This document shows, one piece after another, positions 34,201 to 45,500 of a stretch of DNA of 64,000 nt (position 1 is its first letter; each line of letters opens with the position of its first letter). The translations under genes and the position numbers were made by a program. The stretch comes from Anas platyrhynchos (Eukaryota; Chordata; Aves; Anseriformes; Anatidae). The notes beneath the pieces were generated by a model. That model saw only the letters and a program-made list of their open reading frames with translations, did no database searches and was not told the origin of the DNA. The DNA is taken from the NCBI RefSeq assembly GCF_047663525.1, contig NC_092587.1:39919001-39983000 (forward strand), read 5' to 3'.

Positions 34201-37200
34201 TATATTATGTAAAACAGACAAAAAGTCTAAGAACCTCCAAGTCCTTTTCCTCTGTCACCATTAATGATACATTCAAAACAGCTTCTCTAGTGGTTCTGTA
34301 ATTTGCAGAAGTAACTGAGAGATTTTAATCCATACATAGAAGGACAAATAAGGAATTTTCATTACAAAAAAAAAAAAAAAAAAAAAGCTACAGGCACACA
34401 GAGGTGGCACAGCACTGTGTTTGCTTAATCAGGTTGTGTGCACAAGAAAACCCAGAGGAATCTGGCAACACCTCCGACGCAAACAAAAGACATTTATATA
34501 ATCCAATGGTTTAAATAACAGCTCTCTGTAGGATTGAATACCAAGCGCATGAGTGACTCCACAAATACAAATTCAGCGCTAACATTTGAAGCATCAACTG
34601 TGATTGCCCGCCACCCCAAGATCTTCCCTACATTTAACAAGTGACAAAATTCCCAGGAGACACAAACCTACAAGCCAATTTACCATGCAGAATTGTCTCA
34701 GCAGAAGCAAAATCCAGACTAGCCCATGGCATAGACACTTCTGAGTCCCAGCTGCGCCAGAAGCTGCTCCGCATTACCGCATTGCTTAAGTACCCAAGCC
34801 ATTTTCTCTTGTTTTTATCTTGCAGACTTGGGATCCAGATTTGGCGAAGACTGCGAAAGCTTGGGCAAAGAGATGCCAGTTTAAACATAACACATACCTC
34901 AAAGAGCCAGGGCAGACTCACCCCAGGTTTACCTCTGTTGGAGAAAACATCTGGACTGGCTCGCTCTCGATATTTTCTGTGAAAGAAGCCATCACCTCCT
35001 GGTACAATGAGGTCAAAGACTACAGTTATACCGCCAATAGTTGTAGAAGAGTGTGCGGCCATTACACACAGGTAGGCATGGAACTTCTCCACCTGAACCA
35101 AGAACCAGCCCTGCCGTTGGGACACAGGAATTCTAGACTTCTGTCCAAGATTCAACAAACCAAGAGCGGTAGTGATTTTTTGTGCCTGTATGCATGAAAT
35201 GTTCTTACATCCCCACTTTGTAAAGGAAAAGAGTCCTTTTTTTTTTTTTTTACATACCCCAGTTGTATTTTGTTTCCAGGAACAAGCAGTAGCCTAAAAT
35301 CAGGAAGCGGCAGTGGCAGTGGGCTGCAGTGTGGGGTGGGATGAGGTCCCCCCTCTGTCAGACAGCCTCTGTGTGGCACTACGAGCTGTGCCAAAGGCTG
35401 ATGAAATGCCCCCACATCAGGCTGGGACACGTGGGGCACTTCTGCTACAGCTGAGTGCTGCCAACACGTACGGAGATGGCTGCAGCTCCTGCAAGCATCA
35501 CTTTTCCCAACCTTTTTTTTCCTAACCAGTATTCCCAAGGAGAAAGGACAAAGAGAGGAACGGGAGGGCCACTGCCTTGCAACCCTGCAATTGTTAACCT
35601 TGGTTATCAGAGAGCAGGGCTGCTCACAAACGGGCCTCTAGGGGCTGGATTTTGATGTGAGGCTGTTCAATACTTTCCAGGGAGATAAACTACTGCTCTC
35701 CTCTGCAAAGTGTGCCCAAGGAGCACTCCTCAGCCCACTTGCTGTGTGACACAGAGGAGGGCAGGGCTTTTCCCTCATGCTTTAGATGTTAAAGCAGATG
35801 TTCATTCACTGGCGTTCATGTTTGTCTTTTCAGATTGTTTGGGCTCGAAGCTACAAGGTTGGCTGTGCTGTCCACTTCTGTCCCACGGTGCAGTACTTCT
35901 CAGGAAAAAATGCAGCACACTTTATCTGCAACTACGGGCCGGCGTAAGCTTTTCCATGACAAACATTTCACAGGGGTTGGGTCCTGCCCCTTCTTCCTTC
36001 CCACAATGTACAGCTTCCTTCACACAATGTGCAGCCCATTTTTCACGTGTTTATGGGTCCCCAAAACAGAGACAGATGCACACCTCTATCCAAGCAGCCG
36101 TTTTTCACTAAACAGGGGCTATGTGATGTAGCCAAAAAGCAGTGGCACTGGTAGAAAGAGTAAAATGTAAGATACTGAAATGAGCCTACTTAAGCGATCA
36201 CTGGAAAACTGTTCCCTTGCTCCTCAGTGCCAAGGTGGCCCCAGACAGTTGCCAAGGTACAGACCCAGAGTCTAAAAATATTTACACATTTGCCTGCAGA
36301 ATTAAACTTTCAGGTCAATGGTTTGGGTAAAAGTGTGCAGCGCTTGCAGCTGCAGCCTGAGCTTTATCGGACTTTACCCCCACAAAGCTGGGGCTGCTCG
36401 AGGCAAAAGTTTATCCAGAGGTCCTTCATATGCATATTGGCTGCAACTGGGATGGATGCTTTCTACCTTTTCCCAGCTAATTAATGCCAGCATCTAATTT
36501 CCATTGGAGATGGCTTTTGAGCTGGGTGAGCACACTGCAAACAGGCTAAGAAATGGGCCTGCTAAGGCCTGCTAAGAAATGGGGCCGTGTCACATCCAGC
36601 ACTGCCTGCATCCTGCACATCCTGCCCTGGGCACACAGGGACATGGAGGCTCTGCAAATGCCTGCCGAGCCTCAGCTCCCAGCATGTGAGGGCAGGATCC
36701 TGCCTAGGTCCTGAGCTGCACAGCCCTGCTGGGTCAGAGCATGAAGGTCACTGCCAGAGCACGAAGGCCCTGCCATGGGTGCTGGCAGCCTGGCCACATC
36801 TGCAGGGAATTTGGGTACATCTAGGGCTAGGGGGGAGTGGGGTGGTCAGGGAGGGCAACCCAAAAAACTGTTCCCCATCAACGCAGGTGAAGCAAAACCC
36901 AAGCTGAAAAGCAAAAGAGCAGGAGGAATTGGCATGCTGCTAATGGCAGGTTCAGAGCAGTGTTACTTTCCTTCACAGGGGGAATTATGGCTGGCACCCC
37001 TACGAGACGGGAGCAGCATGCAGCAAATGCAAGGGCGATCAGTGTGCCAAGAACCTGTGTCGTAAGTAGAAAACCCACCCTCCTCCACAAGCACACGCAG
37101 AAAGAGCACACAGAAGACTCTGGCAGAAGGCATACTGTTGTCCCAAACACAGTAGGAAAAAAAAAAAGTGCAATCAGAAGCCACGATAGCAGTGATGCTT

Positions 37201-37938
37201 AGGGATCTTAAAGGTGTTAAAACACCAGCATCGTAAGAGGGAGAGGGGATTCCTGATGGATGGGATAGTTTGACATCAGCTACAGATTGCGGTTCTTAAA
37301 TATAAGTACTGGGGAAAATAAATAAATTAATTAATTAAAAAAAATATACAGTAGGGACAACAACAGGCATATTGGCAGCAGGACGTACCCCACACATGCC
37401 CTCTTGGGATATCATTGTACCGGAGAGTCCTCTCTATGCCAGCCACTATCAGGGGGCAGTCAGTAAGATGCGACCAAGCTCTCTGCAGCAAATCCCCAAG
37501 AGCCACTGCAAGGCTCTCCTGAAGTCAACTGGTTCTTGTTTCTGGTAAGAAATGCAGCTCCCATTGCTGTATTTCTTCTCTGCCCATTGTCAGGCTCATA
37601 GTTAATTCTCTTTTGGTTAGATCAAATTATTCACAATGTCTAAGCCTGCTTCCATTCACTTCTTTTCTCTCTCCAGGAAACCCAGAGCGTGACAAAGTCA
37701 TTAGTAAGTACCACAGATGTTTCTGCTTCAATTTGTTGCCCTCAGCACAGTTACACCTAAAACCCAGTGATCTGTTTTCTTTCCAGGTGATTCCAAGTGG
37801 TATCCAGCCTGGGACAGACCTGCCTGTGATGAGTACTGCATTTCTGTGGTTGTTTTAAGGCTGCTCTTCTTTATTCTGACAATCCCAGCCGCCTGGATCC
37901 TGCCCAAGTACTGGTCTATAGCACCTGCCAGCGAGTAA
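31275..37938 (+). CDS. GLIPR1: GLIPR1 CAP-domain membrane protein, gene C (six exons, 265 aa)
   Basis: Exons are 31275-31454, 34826-35071, 35834-35943, 36979-37061, 37677-37703 and 37787-37938, with consensus splice sites and matching phases. Length 265 aa, against 266 for human GLIPR1. After a signal peptide (MMSRFFTCMLALLRFCLSAG) come [91 protein letters not shown], a Cys-rich segment and a C-terminal transmembrane helix (VVVLRLLFFILTIPAAW). The boundary ASDMLYM/TWDP is identical to human GLIPR1, and all four CAP cavity residues are present. A second in-frame ATG at 31278 could also start translation. Downstream candidate poly(A) hexamers lie near 38020-38034. Apart from its duplicate D, this is the CAP gene nearest KRR1, as GLIPR1 is in human. 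Confidence 0.9.
31455..34825 (+). other. Intron 1 of gene C
   Basis: A 3.4-kb intron. Its 3' part, from about 33954 onward, is duplicated in gene D (from 45240); the part before that is not, which places the deletion edge. It holds poly-A/T runs (31546-31570, 33163-33179, 34366-34386) and no recognisable coding sequence. Confidence 0.7.
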
Positions 37939-38654
37939 CGCACAGGAGACTGTGAGAGCATTTGGGTTGATTTTTTCCTTTCCTGTTTGTAAACTACTAG
38001 AAGCACACACACACACAAAATAATAAAAATAAAATATGCGTAGAGACATTGTTTTCATCCACGGCTGATTTAGAAATACAGAAATACTGTCTTCAATTCA
38101 TGGAGGAGCCAGGAGAGCTGACAAGGAGCCTTCACATCGTTCAGAAGCAATAACTGGTTTTAAACTACACACTTATTTTTACAAAGCAGAGCAGTGTGGG
38201 AGGGATGGGGGACATGGGGCAGCTGCCCACGCCACCTGCCCGAGGAGGGCTGCAGGGTGGCCAAGGAGGGGGCAGAGCAAACATCTCTCATGCCTATCAC
38301 ACTCTGTGAACCCTCCTCCAGCAAGATGCAGCAGCATGGTGTTGAGTAGACTGGAGAGATTTTTTTTTCGATTTAAACCTTTTTCTCTAAGAATTTTTGG
38401 ACCTACCATGCTCACTTCATCCAGTGGCAGGCAGTGTGTTGCCCCATCTCACAGTGCTCTGGGGCCGCTGGTATTTCTCTTTGCTTAGGACCCTGTGCCA
38501 GGACACAGAGCTTCACGTGTGTGTAAATGTGATTATTTACAACCTCAATCTTTTATTTTTTTATTTATTTTTTTATTTTATTTTTTCCCTGAGCATGGGG
38601 TTTTTGACTGCTGCTTCAATCAATAAACCATTAATAAATAATTAACAAACCATT

Positions 38655-41608
38655 TGAGGGCTTTAAACTAGGTAAGAAGGGGGATGGGGCTGAGGCAAGG
38701 ACTGTTGGGGCTGTGCCAGGGGGAACAATGGCAAGGCCAGGGGATAAGGCAATGGCCCAGCTGAAGTGCATCTACACCAATGCACGCAGCATGGGTAACA
38801 AACAGGAGGAGCTGGAAGCCATCGTGCAGCAGGCAGGCTACGACTTGGTTGCCATCACGGAGACGTGGTGGGACCAGTCTCATGACTGGAGTGCTGCAAT
38901 GCCTGGCTATAAGCTCTTCAGAAGGGACAGGCAGCACAGAAGGGGTGGTGGTGTGGCTCTCTATATTAGAGAGTCTTTCGAGGTTGTAGAACTCGAGGCT
39001 AGGAATGACAAGGTCGAGTCCCTTTGGGTTAGGATCGGCTGGGACAAAAAGGCTAGCGTCCTGGTCGGGGTCTGCTATAGACCGCCGAACCAGGATGAGG
39101 AGACGGATGGAGTTCTGCAGGCAGCTGACAGAAGTTGCAAAATCATCAGCGCTTGTACTCGTGGGGGACTTCAACTTCCCTGACATATCCTGGAAGCACA
39201 ACACAGCCCAGAGGAAGCAGTCTAGGAGGTTTCTGGAGAGCGTGGAAGATAGCTTCCTGACACAGCTGGTTAGTGAACATACTGGGGGTGGTGCCCTGCT
39301 AGACCTTCTCTTCACAAACAGAGAAGGACTGCCGGAGGATGTGATTGTTGGGAGCTGTCTTGGGCAGAGTGACCACGAAATGGTGGAGTTCACTATTCTT
39401 GGCAAAGCCAGGAAGGGGACCAGTAAAACCGCTGTATTGGACTTTCGGAGGGCTGACTTTGGGCTGCTCAGGACACTGGTTGGTGGAGTTCCTTGGAAGG
39501 CAGTTCTGAAGGGCAGAGGGGTCCAGGAAGGCTGGGCGCTCTTCAAGAGGGAAATTCTAATGGCGCAGGAGTGGTCTGTCCCCATGTGCCCAAAGATGAG
39601 CCAGCGGGGAAGAAGACCGGCCTGGCTCAACAGAGAACTATGGCTTGAGCTTAGGAGAAAAAAGAGGGTTTATAATCTTTGGAAAAGTGGGCAGGCCACT
39701 AGGGAGGACTACAAGGATGTAGCGAGGCTGTGCAGGGACAAAATTAGGAAGGCCAAAGCTCATCTGGAGCTCAATCTGGCTACTGCCGTTAAAGATAACA
39801 AAAAACATTTTTATAAATACATCAACACAAAAAGGAGGACTAAGGAGAATCTCCATCCTTTACTGGATGCAGGAGGAAACTTAGTTACAAGAGATGAGGA
39901 AAAGGCAGAGGTGCTCAATGCCTTCTTTGCCTCAGTCTTTAGCGGCAATACTGGTTGTTCTCTGGATACCCAGTACCCTGAGCTGGTGGAAGGGGATGGG
40001 GAGCAGGATGTGGCCCTCACCATCCATGAAGAAATGGTTGGTGACCTGCTACGGCACTTGGATGTGCACAAATCAATGGGGCCGGATGGGATCCACCCAA
40101 GGGTACTGAGAGAACTGGCAGAGGAGCTGGCCAGGCCCCTATCCATCATTTATCAGCAGTCCTGGCTATTGGGGGAGGTCCCAGCTGACTGGCAGCTAGC
40201 AAATGTGACGCCCATCTACAAGAAGGACCGGAGGGCAGACCCGGGAAACTACAGGCCTGTCAGTTTGACCTCAGTACCAGGGAAGCTCATGGAGCAGATC
40301 CTCTTGGGAGTCATCATGCAGCACTTGCAGGGCAAGCAGACGATCAGGCCCAGTCAGCATGGGTTTATGAAAGGCAGGTCCTGCTTGACGAACCTGATCT
40401 CCTTCTATGACCAACTGACGTTCTGGGTGGACGAGGGAAAGGCTGTGGATGTGGTCTACCTTGACTTCAGCAAGGCTTTTGACACCGTCTCCCACAGCAT
40501 TCTCCTCAAGAAACTGGCTGCTCTTGGCTTGGACTGGCACATGCTTTGTTGGGTTAGAAACTGGCTGGATAGCCGGGCCCAAAGAGTCGTGGTAAATGGA
40601 GTCAAGTCCAGTTGGAGGCCAGTCACTAGTGGCGTCCCCCAGGGCTCAGTGCTGGGGCCAGTCCTCTTTAATATCTTCATCAATGATCTGGACGAGGGCA
40701 TTGAGTGCACCCTCAGTAAGTTTGCAGATGACACCAAGTTAGGTGCGTGTGTCGATCTGCTCGAGGGTAGGAAGGCTCTGCAGGAGGATCTGGATAGGCT
40801 GCACCGATGGGCTGAGGTCAACTGCATGAAGTTCAACAAGGCCAAGTGCCGGGTCCTGCACCTGGGGCGCAATAACCCCAAGCAGAGCTACAGGCTGGGA
40901 GATGAGTGGTCAGAGAGCTGCCAGGCAGAGAAGGACCTGGGAGTGATGGTGGACAGTCGGCTGAATATGAGCCAGCAGTGTGCTCAGGTGGCCAAGAAGG
41001 CCAACGGCATCCTGGCTTGTATCAGAAACAGTGTGGCCAGCAGGGCTAGGGAGGTGATCGTCCCCCTGTACTCGGCTCTGGTGAGGCCGCACCTCGAGTA
41101 CTGTGTTCAGTTTTGGGCCCCTCGCTACAAGAAGGACATCGAGGTGCTTGAGCGGGTCCAAAGAAGGGCGACGAAGCTGGTGAGGGGCCTGGAGAACAAG
41201 TCCTACGAGGAGCGGCTGAGGGAGCTGGGCTTGTTCAGCCTGGAGAAGAGGAGGCTCAGGGGCGACCTTATCGCTCTCTACAGATACCTTAAAGGAGGCT
41301 GTAGTGAGGTGGGGGTTGGCCTGTTCTCCCACGTGCCTGGTGACAGGACGAGGGGGAATGGGCTTAAGTTGCGCCAGGGGAGTTTTAGGTTAGATCTTAG
41401 GAAGAACTTCTTTACTGAAAGGGTTGTTAGGCACTGGAACGGGCTGCCCAGGGAGGTGGTGGAGTCACCATCCCTGGAAGTCTTTAAAAGACGTTTAGAT
41501 GTAGACCTTAGGGATATGGTTTAGTGGGGACTGTTAGCGTTAGGTTAGAGGTTGGACTCGATGATCTTGAGGTCTCTTCCAACCTAGAAAATTCTGTGAT
41601 TCTGTAAT
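38655..41608 (+). mobile_element. Nearly complete CR1 ORF2 (LINE), one frameshift
   Basis: The endonuclease half opens at about 38713 (YTNARSMGNKQEELE, AITETWWDQSHDWS, GVALYIRES). It shifts frame once near 39105-39120 into a long open frame running to 41524, which carries the rest of the endonuclease ([23 protein letters not shown]) and the reverse transcriptase ([10 protein letters not shown]-like start, [37 protein letters not shown], and the catalytic FADDTKL). The C-terminus is typical ([20 protein letters not shown]). The 3' tail is ATTCTGTGATTCTGTA. It is 5'-truncated just before ORF2. The matching position downstream of gene D (49700-49712) is empty, so it inserted after the B-C duplication and is young. 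Confidence 0.95.
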
Positions 41609-41698
41609 TATTTCCTGCTCCCCATGCATGGCAATCATGTATCTGCAACATGATCTAAGGTTTGACTCTCTCTGCACAAAACAAAACACATTCAGCTC

Positions 41699-42554
41699 CA
41701 ACCAGCTTGTAGAACAGCTAGTGAGAATACAAATCCCAGCACTGCCCATCCTACTGCCCCAGAAAGGGATCAGGCTTGGAATTTTACCTCAGGAGTGGTA
41801 ATCCTACAGCTTCTCTCCTCACATGAGCACAGAAAACTTCCAAGAATTTCAGCCTATTAGATAAACAGCTGGCTAGTGAAGGTGAGAATCAACACCCTCA
41901 TTTATGCTTGGGATTTCAATGTCATACTTTTGCTAAACACCAAATTAGAAGCTTAGAAGGTTCCACAGCAAGCTGCTGCTTAGGAACAATTTTTATTGTT
42001 TGTTTGTTTGTTTTTTTGTCCTGGTGGGGACACAAAATTTAATATATGCAGTTTCGCTAATTCCATTTATTCCTAGAGTAACTCTGAAATGGAAGAAAGA
42101 TTCTACAAAATAATTGCAGTTGACTTGGCACAACTAAGCTGCACAGTAGGAAAAGCACCTGAACAGCAGATCTGTATTGTGTCATAGCTACAATCTTTAT
42201 GGTTGACGGAGGTTTTAGCAAAGTTGCTGCACAGCACCTCTTCAGATAAGACCTGCAGCCACAGAATGGCTTGGCATTCAACCAGGATGGAAGGCATTCA
42301 AAGAAGAGGCAGACATTTAAGTGTGGCAGTACCTCTGGGCAATATGCGTGGCAGATGCGTGTTCCTCAGCTTACCCTCAGACAGCCAGCGGTGATGTCAG
42401 ATGGTTCTGTACCTTGTGAAGCAATTCCACTTCCTGGTGCTCTGACTTTGAAGAGCTTCCACACCCAGAGGACTACAGAGAAACTGCTTAGCAGCATTAT
42501 CTCCACCTAAGGGATATTTCTTTTAAATCTTAAGAAAAAATACATTGAAGAATT
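41699..42554 (+). promoter_or_regulatory. Duplicated B-type upstream region of gene D
   Basis: Nearly identical to about 22525-23391 upstream of gene B, including the ETS-type CACTTCCTG about 120 bp before the ATG. It begins abruptly at 41699 against sequence that belongs downstream of gene C. Small indels separate the copies, for example a few bases just before the ATG. Confidence 0.75.
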
Positions 42555-45500
42555 ATGAAAATCACGTCTTTTATTTCTGCAGTGCTCTTACTGGATCTCT
42601 TTGCCTGCTGTCGTGCGTATGCACAATACCCTTTGCCTGACATTGAAGATGCAAAGTTCATTGAAGACTGTGTGAGCGCTCACAACAACTTTCGATCCAA
42701 AACGAATCCACCAGCCAGCAATATGTTTCGCATGGTAAGGAGGCGTTTGTGATTGGTTTGAAAATTAACATAGATGGTGCTGCTGAGTTAGCCCACCTTA
42801 CTCTCCAGTTGCTCTGTGCTTTCCTTTCTGTTTCTGTCAATGATTTTGGTACATTTTGGAACATGGTCTGTTCTGAAAGTAGTAGGACTGGCTTTTTCCT
42901 GGGCGAACGGGCGGACGAGAGGCGGTCTGCCCGCGCCTGATCGGTGGAGGTGGATATTGGGAACACTGGGAAAAATCGGCAGTCGGCTGTCGGCCGTTGA
43001 AGAGAGGAGGTCGCTTGTCCTGTGAACACCTTTCGAAACGCCTCATCACAGAGAATCATGGAGCGTTTACTGGAGCAGCGATACGCAATCAAATTTTGTG
43101 TAAAACTTGGTAAAACGGGCAAAGAGACTCACAACATGATTAAGGAGGCCTATGGTGTTGCTGCCATGGGTAGATCGGGTGTTTCTGAGTGGCACAAGCT
43201 GTTCTGAGAAGGTAGGGAAAGAGTGGAAAACGACGACCGCTCCAGACGCCCTTCAACCAGCAAGACCAATGAAAATGTGTCGTGAGTGAAAAATTTATGT
43301 GGAAGTCTTCAGAAGACTGCGAAAACGCATTGCTCGTGTCCGCCCAGCCATCGTCAACAATTGGTGGCTGCACCATGACAACGCGCCGAGCCACATAGCG
43401 TTCCGCGTAGTGGAGTATCTTGCCCAGCACAAGGTGGCAACACTGCCTCAGCCCCCCTACAGCCCCGACTTGGCCCTGCCAGACTTTTTCCTATTCCCGA
43501 TAATAAAATCGATGCTCAAGGGGAAGCATCACGCATCAGTAAAAGCGCTTCAAGAGGCCATGAAGAGGGAGCTAAACAGCATTCCAGTCCAGGCGTTCCT
43601 GGAGGAGTATGAAAACTGGAAAAATCATTGGCAGCAGTGTGTAGATGTGGAAGGGTGCTACCTTGAAAAATTCTAATCGTTTCTTCTATTCTCATGAATA
43701 ATTATTTAAAAATAAAAATGAGTCCTACTACTTTCAGAACAGACCATGTATATTTGATAGTTCTTAGTAGGAAATAAAAAAGCAATTAATTTTCACGGTA
43801 CTGTTCTGTCTTATTAATTGGAAGAGGATTCATTGTCTGGGGACAGGTTGCAGCTCTAAACTTCAGCCATAGCAAAGGACTGTGTTACAAAAAATATACG
43901 TAATGTTCAGTTCTCAGCGTTGCATTTATCTTTTTCAAAGAGGGACAGTAATCTTCCTTTTATGTTAGTCCAGCTTTCATACAGGGAAGCTGCTTGGCAT
44001 TAGAAAGCTCCTGAAAGGCAACGTGGCTTATTGAAAATCTAGCACCTCACCTTGTGCCTTCCAGTCTAGAATCCATATTGAAGAAAGGGGGTTGCCCCTT
44101 TAGACACCCCTATAGACACCTCATCTTCCTTTGCTGTGCTGTTTGGAGAGTAGGGATACCAGTAGCTCGGCTGGAAAACAGATCTTCCCATAAACATAAT
44201 GGATATCAGAGCAGGCCGTGGATAGGTCTCAGCTTGCTCAATGGAGTATGTAAGGAATAGGTAGAGAGAGAGCTGGGGGAGGCAAACCCAGTCAGTTTAC
44301 GTCATTACTTTGAACCCTCCAGCAGTGGCGCTTAGCTGAAAAAGAAGTTAAATGCACAACTGCAGCCTGATATAATTTCTGTGAAAGGAAGTTCAGATAA
44401 CGATGTAAAAGTCAGACTACTCAAAATGTTAATTTTTTGGCATTTTGTTAAAAAAAAAATAATAATAATAAAAAAAGTTTGCTTTAGAATGCTAGAAAAC
44501 AGGAATAAATTTAGCTGCTCAGACCAAAGATCGTGCAGTCCTGGAAGGACAAATATACAGAAACTCTTGAATGAGAGGTGCTACATTTTATTTAAAGGCT
44601 TGTGATGGGTTTTTCTTACGTGACTTTTTTTCAGCCTATGCAAGCTTCTATCACCCTTAATATCTTGTAGCAAAATTGCAGTCTTAACTACATGATATGT
44701 AAAAATCTCCTTGCATTTGATTTGGTCTTGCTAATTGCTAGCTTCCTTTGATAGTCTCTGATCCTTGTGCTGCAAAGAGCAAGTAATCATTGCTTATTTG
44801 TATACTTCACAAGACATTCAGCTGTCCCCGCAGAAAGCTACAGAGCATCCATAGTATTTGACAATCCCCCATATTCTCTGTGCCCTTTCCAGTTCTAGTG
44901 TCCGTTTTTAAGATGAGGCACTACACACAGTATTTAACAGGACTTCTTCAGTGGTGAACTTATATATTTGGGTTCATTCTTCAGTCCCTCTCAAGGAATA
45001 TCTAATACTTTAGTTGCCTTTTATCCTACTGCTAAGCATAGATTTACAAGCAGTAAGAGTCAGCTCCAAATCTGTCATGAATACTAAGTCAACATTATTT
45101 TTCCTCCTCATGTGCCTTTACTTGTATTTTTGTATACTGAATTTGACCTGCTGTTTTATTGCCTAGTTATCCAGCAGCATAAAATCTTTCTGTAAGTCTC
45201 ACAAACCAGTCTCCTCATGGACCAGGCAGCTGGCCGGTGTCTGCCCCCAACCTTACCTTTCATATTCCAGATACTGTGTTTCTAGGCAAATTACTTGTGT
45301 GTTAGTTTTGTAGGAAAACTCCCACCCCAAATGCTTGCCACAGGGAGAAATGGAAGACATGGGTTAGAAAATAATGGCAAATCTCTGCAGATCTGTTTTG
45401 ATGTGATCTTACAAATTTTAATTCCTTACTAAGAGCATAAACTTTACACATATTATTTCAGTACATATATATCATCAGTACCAAAAAGCTATATTATGTA

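Noticed and set aside
38668-39630. A 320-aa minus-strand open frame
   Set aside because: It is the antisense shadow of the CR1 endonuclease region, with no independent family motif.
42055-42510. Small frames repeated upstream of both B and D (63-79 aa)
   Set aside because: Identical because the upstream region was duplicated. They have no motifs and are probably 5' flank or untranslated sequence.
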